DNA of 64,000 nucleotides from Eretmocerus hayati (taxonomy: Eukaryota; Arthropoda; Insecta; Hymenoptera; Aphelinidae), in contig CM056743.1 in the NCBI GenBank assembly GCA_029851415.1, positions 79,750,186 through 79,814,185 on the forward strand, given 5' to 3'. The number at the start of each line of letters is the position of its first letter. The first letter of the stretch is position 1. The notes below the pieces were generated by a model, which was not told the origin of the DNA, did no database searches, and saw nothing but the letters and a program-made list of their open reading frames with translations. The position numbers and the translations under genes are program-made. This document shows positions 57,605 to 64,000 of this stretch, in pieces.

Positions 57605-57680
57605 TTACGGGGATTTGAACCTGGGCCCTTCACCTTACAGCAACTCACTAGCCACGACACTTAGCCGACTGCGCCATCGA
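57605..57680 (-). repeat. tRNA-derived SINE head (Pol III A and B boxes)
   Basis: The minus strand has TGGCGCAGTCGG (A box, at 57665-57676) and GGTTCAAATCC (B box, at 57611-57621), both near-perfect. The T-arm and acceptor stem do not pair properly, so a functional tRNA is unlikely. A SINE or tRNA relic is the better call. Confidence 0.55.
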
Positions 57681-58931
57681 GGATGTGTCAGTGGGGGATA
57701 CAGAACAGGTATATCAGGATTTCGGTCTGTCCTGGATAAGGTTCAGAGTGTAATAAAATAACTGTTATAATATTTGCTAACTCGCTTGACTTGAAGTACT
57801 GCTATTTTCGTACTTTATATTTAATTCTATGAATGATCCAGAGAAAAAAATACTCCAAAATTAATGGAACAGGTGGAAGGGGAAAATCATTCATATAGCT
57901 TTCGGTTTTCTTTTGTTGGGAGGAAAAAACCAACTTTCGGCCGATTGAGCCTTCTCCTTTCTCTCTTGTTGCTTTTACGGCCACGTATATATAAGGTAAG
58001 TGTACCTAATATCCCCCCTAAGCCGTTTTGCCCATAGTTTTTGTCCACTCGAATATTTTTCAACGTCCCTTAGCTTACTTTGAAGCTTGTTCCAAGGCCT
58101 TCAAAACGAGCTAAGGTAGGTTCAATCTCGACCGACTCGAGCTGAGCCATCACAATTTTGCCAAGAAATGTTTTTTTTGCGAGTTTGCAAAAGGGTGTAC
58201 CCAACGTGCCCCCATTAGCAATTTCCTCAACAGCTCTGGTCTACCTCAACATTTTTTAATGTACTTTGGCTCATTATGAAGCTTATTTTAAGACCTTAAA
58301 ATTGAGCTAGAGTACGTCTGGTTTCAATCAATTAGAGACGAGCTGTCTTAATTTTGTCCCCAAAAACGATGTAAGTCGTCGATAAAGTGCATGAAATTGT
58401 TCTCATCGGCGTGCGACTACATTTGGGGCTTTACTTGTGCTTGACCAAAAATATATTTTCTTCCTATTTTGACGTGACAAATACGTTCTGCGTGATAAAA
58501 AGAGTCTTACAGCGTGCCCTCTTGTGATCACCATACGAGGGCATGTTGGATACCTCCGATTTCGGCTTTCTTGTTCTACAAACCATTTCGGTATTTTCCT
58601 CATGAATCCTCCCCAAATCCGAGTTTTGCATTTTCGAGAGGAGAATTATTGAAGGTTTCCGAAAGAGGAATCTAATGCGCTGAGGTACGTTGAGACTGAT
58701 GGCACTGAACGCAATTTCCTTTAGAAATACGAAAAATGGAAAAATCACTTTAACTTTTCTGGGAAACACAGAAATAATTCGGGGTCGATCTAGACTACTT
58801 ATTTCGTCATATTTCGACATAACGAATGTGAAAAGAATTTGAACTAAGGTTAACTTGTGCCCATTCTTGAGATCGACATATGGGGGCAAGTTGGGTACAC
58901 TTACAGCCCCCCTAAAGGATAATGAAGAGTA
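57681..58931. other. No gene recognised
   Basis: AT-rich. GTAAGTGTACCTAATATCCCCCC near 58000 and a partly inverted counterpart near 58890 (GGGTACACTTACAGCCCCCC) suggest another eroded foldback. A 141-codon minus frame at 58464-58889 has no known motif. Confidence 0.45.
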
Positions 58932-59606
58932 GGGTGTGCGTTACATCCCAACTCTCGATTTTCCACGATACCATCGAGGATTTACTATCTTTGATATAAA
59001 AAAAAGGCAAAAACTTTTGCCGCTCCCTGTATACGACGTATCCTGTTTTGCCACTCGAACATTATTTCAATCAACATTGAGAAGCCTATTCTGAGAAGTT
59101 TGCCCTCCCAACCCTTCGTGTCTCTGAGATCGCTGTGATTTTTTATAGCTTCTTTTAAAGCTGAAAAATTATTAAAATACCTGATTTCCACGTGAAATAC
59201 CACGAAAAACACGATGAAATTATCAGTTTTGATTCCCAAAGTGACCCCGGTGAGACATCAGTGATTTTTTGGAAGAACCGCTAATATCAAGCCGGGGTCA
59301 CTCTGAAACTCCAAACTGACAGTTCCATCGTGTTTCTCGTGGAATTTTACGCGAAAATGATGTATTATGATAATTTTTCAGCTCTGAAAGGAGCCACGAA
59401 GAATCACAGCGATCTCAGAGACAAGTGGGTTGGGAGGGCAAAGTTCTCAGCATAGGCTCTTCAATGTTAAGAAGGATATCCGAGCGCCAAAACAGGATAC
59501 GTCTTACACGGCACGGCAAAAATTTTTCCTTATTTTTTCATATTAAAGATCGAAAATCCACGATGGTATCGTGGAAAAATCGAAAGGTGGGGAATAACGC
59601 ACACCC
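58932..59606. mobile_element. F5: 675 bp TA-flanked foldback
   Basis: GGGTGTGCGTTA at 58932 recurs inverted, ending at 59606, with TA outside both ends (58930-58931 and 59607-59608). The arms pair over ~300 bp each, sharing CGTATCCTGTTTTG and the GGGAGGGCAAACTTCTCA-type block, around a short centre near 59250-59290. It has no coding capacity. Another copy begins near 63895. Confidence 0.85.
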
Positions 59607-59684
59607 TAAAGAATAGTCTTAGTAAATCACCAAAGTCTCCGACCCAGTCCGTCTTGCGTCAGTTTCACGAGAAGCATCTCAAAG

Positions 59685-60580
59685 ATCATAAAAAAATCTA
59701 TCAATTTATATTCTTCAAAAAAATTTTACTCTCTTTTAGCTTGTCTCAGTTGACGTTGAAAATTCAAAAAAAATTTCCATTAATTAATCACTTGTATTTT
59801 CGACGAGAATGATCTGATCGAAAAATCTTGAATGGGATGCTATTTTTCCTTCCAAAGACTTCAACTTTCATCTCTTGTAAAATTTCCATGCGACCTTTTT
59901 CATCGGAGCTACGAGCGCCGGAAAGAAACTCATTATTACATCGATTCTTACGGAGATACCGAGGCATGCACCACTTTCATCTGTTCAGCCTCTATTCCCA
60001 ATCCAGAATACATTCCAAAAATAATCGTAATGCGTGTTTCCGGGGTAAAATTCTCTGGTCTTTTAGAATATACTATCAAATTTCCTCTCAGACATGACCT
60101 GTCATAGCTTTCAATTTTTTACTCGAAAAACAGGATCAAATGAGAGTGTACTTCCCTAGATCACGTCAGAGACAAAATCTGATAGCATGTTCTGAAAGAT
60201 CAGAGGAGTTTACATCGGAATCATGCATCCCGATAATCTTTAGAATGTATTCTGGATTGGGAATAGAGGCTGAACAGATGGAAGTGGTGCATGCCTGGGT
60301 ATCTCCGTAAGGATCGATTCAATAATGAGTTTCTTTCCAGCGCTCGTGGCTCCGATGGAAAGGGTCGCACAAAAATTTCACAGGAGACCAAACTTGAAGA
60401 TTTTTGAATGACCTACAGCATCCCGTTCGAGACTTTACGATCAAATTATTCCCATTAAGAATACAAGTGATTGATTAATGGATAATTTATTTAAACTTTC
60501 AATGTCGACTGAGATAAGCTGAGAAATGAGTAAAAATGTTTGAAGTATATGAAGAAATCTACCTAACCTTCAACTTTTGG
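59685..60580. mobile_element. F7: diverged F3-family foldback
   Basis: The inverted arms (about 59685-60060 and 60215-60580) share blocks such as TTCAGCCTCTATTCCCAAT and its inverse. Near the ends lies GTTGACGTTGAAAATTCAAA, and near the centre GACAAAATCTGATAG, both also present in F3. The F3 terminal CAGTACC motif is not evident, so this is an older or truncated relative. Confidence 0.75.
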
Positions 60581-61015
60581 ACCATCCGAGAAAAAAAAAT
60601 TTTCCCTCCTTGTCGCTTTTGAAACCAATTCCATAGTGTTTTGGTACCTTTAAAATGTGAAAAAAAAGTTGTGCCCACCATTCTTGAGAGATGCTAATCC
60701 CCTGAAAACAGTGAGGTGGAATTGGTCTATTACGCTTTCGTCACTATTAGACGTTTTTCACATGGATGGATCGTGAATAGTGCAGTATGATGGTTGATAA
60801 AGATGTTGTTGCATCCGTTTAATCGAATTCCATTCCCAGAATTGATCCTCTTTTCGTTATACTCATCAAGATTCACTTTTCTTGCGTCCACAGAGTTGTC
60901 GGAGGCGTATGCAATTTTTGCTTTCTCAAAGCTTTCCCACTCGAATTATGATAAGCTTGAAGTGTGAAAATGATGTGAGAATTACATAAAAAGTCGACAG
61001 CTATAATTCAGACCT
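60581..61015. other. No gene recognised
   Basis: AT-rich sequence without any feature I can support. Confidence 0.5.
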
Positions 61016-61019
61016 CCCA

Positions 61020-63240
61020 CACAGCATGAGAATCTTTCAGAAATCTTCCTGCAAGCTTTCAGGAAAACCCGGGAATCTTTCAGAAAGATTTCACTGAAAG
61101 CTTCCCTCAATAAAGATATGTCCCACTTCAGACACCTTTCTGCAAGATTTCATGAAATATTGCCGGGAATATTTCGGGAAGCTTTCAGAAACATTTCATT
61201 GAAATATTTCAGTGAAATGTTCCTGCAAGATTTCATGAAATCTCCCAAAAATATATGCGTTAATGTTCTGTCTGTGGAATCCATATTTTGCTTGATAAGT
61301 TTCTTGATCATTCTAATGCATGACTTCATCATTCTTACTCGTACTTCAACTCCATTGTGACGTTGAATCCAAAGCTTCACGTTAGATTCATCCAGGTTTT
61401 ATGAACTCTTCGATGTATGCGACACCTAACCGATAAGCCGTCCTCCTGTCTTATATACAATCAGCGTCTGTTGTGAACGCTTGCGAGAAAGCCTTTACGC
61501 ATCTTCAAATAATCTCCACGTATCATTTACAGACCATTATGCATAGCTGGTCCTGGGTATATTATCACACATGACTGATCATTTGATACTACCACCAAAT
61601 TTCCTGATAGATAGTTTCCCAAAAACCATATAATTCCTGAGAACGAAATTTGAGAACTAAAGTGTGTTACGCGACATCTATCGGGAATAGAATCTTCCAA
61701 TGGAATATTCCTACAATCTTTCACTGCAATGTTACTGAAAGATTCCCAGAATGTTCCACCGCAATATTTATGTGTCATATCCCACAGATTCAAGTCGTTA
61801 AGAATTACTCCTCGCAATACTTTAACAGTATAATATGTTCTTACCTCGGTTGTAACGGTTTTCGGTATTAATATGCAGTACCCCGTCACATAGTTTTACC
61901 CTGAAAGATTTTAGGGAGCTTGCGAAAATCTATCAACAATATCTCAGTGCAAGATTCCTGGGAGAGTACCTGTGGAATGTTCCCAAGAAATATGTACGGA
62001 ATCAGTCAGAGAGCTTCCACAAACCTATTATTACGATGGCTTCATTTATATGCGACGACTCGTGATTATCCTAAATTCAAAAGAGATTCGAACAAGTTAG
62101 GAAATCAATGAGCCTATATCACAGCGAAGGCTTGTAAATCTTCCAGAAATATTTCAGTGAATTGTTCCAAGAAATCTTCCAGAGAGCTTTCGTGAATCTT
62201 TTAGAAAAATTTCAGTGCAAGGTTTCCGAAAGATTGCGTGTAAGATTCTTTGAAATATTTACGGGAGCTTCCGGAAAGCTTCCTCTGAAAAAATGCCACG
62301 GAACATTTTGAAATATCACCTGCAATATCCCTGCAAGATTCCTGGGAGATTGCAAAGAAATATTTCATTGATCTCAATATCGTACAAAAATTTCGCGGAA
62401 ATTCTTCCTAAGAATATTGCATTGAAATCTTCCAGAAAGCTTTCGTAAAGATTTCAACAATATTTCAGTGCAACGTTTCTGAAAGATTACCGGTGAAATA
62501 ATTGCTAGAAATATTTTCGGAACCTTTTAGAAGGTATTCAGAAATTTTTCAATTTCATTAGGTGCAATTGAGTGGCAGAGAGGTTACTTATAGAGGAATT
62601 CCTTGAAATGTTCCCGAAATCTATTGATTTAATGAAAACCAGGATCAAATTGATTTTCCCAGCTCAATCCAAAGTGGTACGTTGCATATCGTGAGTTAGA
62701 AGGATAACTCACAGCCACAAAGTGCTCCATCTAGAGTATCAGAACGCGGTGAGTTTTGAAAATCCATCATAGAATTTTTGAAGATTTCCCAGCCTGAAAG
62801 AACTGCAAGCACGATGTTATTTGAAACGGGTCTCAAAATGTAGCCATCCGTAGAAGCTAGCGAAACCTCCACAAAATTTTGGGGCCTCGTCCTGATGAAA
62901 TATTATACTCAATATCGGTGAATAATTTCTAGGAGATTCTCCCCATAGCAGTGAAACCTCACGAGGCTTTCGTAACTCTTCCAAAACTTCTCCCCAAAAT
63001 ATTGCACTTACATCTTCCAGAAAGCTTTCGATAATCTTCAAGAAATATTTCAGTGAATTGTTTCCAAGAATCTTTCAAAAAGCTTCCGTTAGTCTTTCAG
63101 GAATATTTCAGTGCAAGGTTACTGAAAGATTGAGTGTAAGATTCTTTGAAATATCTCCTGCAATATCCCTGCAAGATTCCCGGGAGATTGCAATGGAATA
63201 TTTCCCTGAATCGTTTTTTGAAAAATTTCCATGCTGTGTG
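61020..63240. repeat. Field of decayed short repeats
   Basis: Blocks at about 61020-61250, 61680-62000, 62130-62640 and 62990-63230 are built from irregular ~25-30 bp units. The words are like AATATTTCAGTGAAATGTTC, TGCAAGATTCCTGGGAGATT and CCAGAAAGCTTTCGT. The palindromes GAAATATTTC and GAAAGCTTTC recur. The spacing is variable and the sequence much diverged, so this looks like an old minisatellite. Frames here carry no domain. Confidence 0.7.
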
Positions 63241-64000
63241 GACTGTTACGTGAATCATTACCGACCAAAAAAATCAGCTTTCAGGAGCTGAACAAGTTTC
63301 CCGAGCTCCTCCCACGAATAACAACCGTTATAGCCACCTCACCTGGAGTGCATAGCAATTCATCATACGTCAAAGTATGGGCAATAGGATTTGGGAGCGA
63401 CATCTGCTCATTGTTTGAGTAACAGAGATTTATGTCCTTTTTTGAAGTGATGGGCGCGACCAATCTCGCAAGTTCAACGTCACAGATCTTGCGACCAGAA
63501 TAATGTGTCGCTGCCAAATGAAGGAGCATTTTGATCGTCTATTCTTACTCTTCAATTTCCCATCACCTGAATCATCCTAGCTCGAATGTTATTTTTTTTT
63601 GATTTACGAAACAGTGGAGGAAGTGAGTATTTTCCAAAAAGTGAGTTACACTTTTCATGGAAGCCCTGTGTTGACCACGGATCTGAGTCGCTATTAGGAC
63701 AAATGCCTTATGATTATTCCAGGTTTGAAGAGTCAGCTGGAATTTTTTGAAATTTTTTGGGACAGTGTTATTCCCTCCAGAGGCCGAACAGTTCCGAAAG
63801 ACGCGCCAGTTACACTGAAAAAGTACGTTTATCGACGATTCTTCAATTTATATCAAGAGCACTACGCACGTGTCATGAAAAATCGATAGAGTACCATCCT
63901 GCCCTGTACCACGTATCCTGTTTTGCTGCTCGGATATCCTTCTTAACATTGTGTCACATCGGAAGCACTTTAAATTACAATTTATTTTGACGCCGATTTG
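63241..64000. other. No gene; start of another F5-like copy at the window edge
   Basis: From about 63907 the sequence CACGTATCCTGTTTTG...ATATCCTTCTTAACATTG matches the inner part of the F5 arms and runs off the window. The rest is unassigned; an 82-codon minus frame at 63281-63529 has no recognisable motif. Confidence 0.55.

Noticed and set aside
57605..57680. Functional tRNA gene on the minus strand
   Set aside because: A and B boxes are good, but the T-arm and acceptor stem do not pair and no clear anticodon arm can be drawn.

Overview
This is a gene-poor stretch of a eukaryotic genome, most likely an arthropod and probably an insect. The evidence is a copia element primed by an internal fragment of initiator tRNA-Met (as in insect copia), a BEL/Pao relic, an APE-type LINE, many TA-flanked foldback elements, and long satellite arrays. 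A hymenopteran would fit, but nothing here proves the order. I recognise no complete host gene. Almost everything is transposon or satellite.

Layout. 1-3328: satellite built from ~54 bp sub-units in a 1969 bp higher-order repeat. 3679-20622: a five-level nest. A ~300 bp TA-flanked MITE (F1) carries a 16.6 kb LTR element (A; TSD CCCTT). A carries a 1.1 kb foldback (F3, TA-flanked). F3 carries a 10.3 kb BEL/Pao-like element on the minus strand. That element is broken by a 3.6 kb foldback (F2) and a 3.0 kb TIR element. Element A has no recognisable coding region but is full of the hexamer TAGAAG. 20630-22698: a decayed F2 relative, a TTAA-flanked piggyBac-type MITE and a truncated BEL LTR. 22701-30356: a 2.1 kb palindrome (F4) carrying a full-length 5.5 kb LINE with an 18 bp TSD and three ORFs; the third, downstream of ORF2, is unusual. 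30398-30537: a possible terminal host exon. 32280-38486: a second F3 copy carrying an intact, very young copia element (LTRs differ at 1 of 407 positions; one 1354-codon gag-pol ORF).

38.5-46.7 kb is mostly unassigned, with a 513 bp tandem array, a tRNA-like sequence and a MITE with ~170 bp TIRs. At 46.69-46.98 kb a GC-rich segment looks like a promoter with a first exon and splice donor. It is followed by three satellite arrays (145 bp units, a 1106 bp higher-order repeat, and 249 bp units) up to 56.4 kb, and then by a possible small exon at 57.2 kb. 57.6-64 kb holds a SINE-like head, two further foldbacks, and a 2.2 kb field of decayed short repeats.

The genes do not form a host pathway. 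The only apparently intact coding sequences are the copia polyprotein and LINE ORF1, ORF2 and ORF3. LTR divergence (about 8% for A, 5% for BEL, 0.25% for copia) agrees with the nesting order. All identities, counts and boundaries were read by eye.
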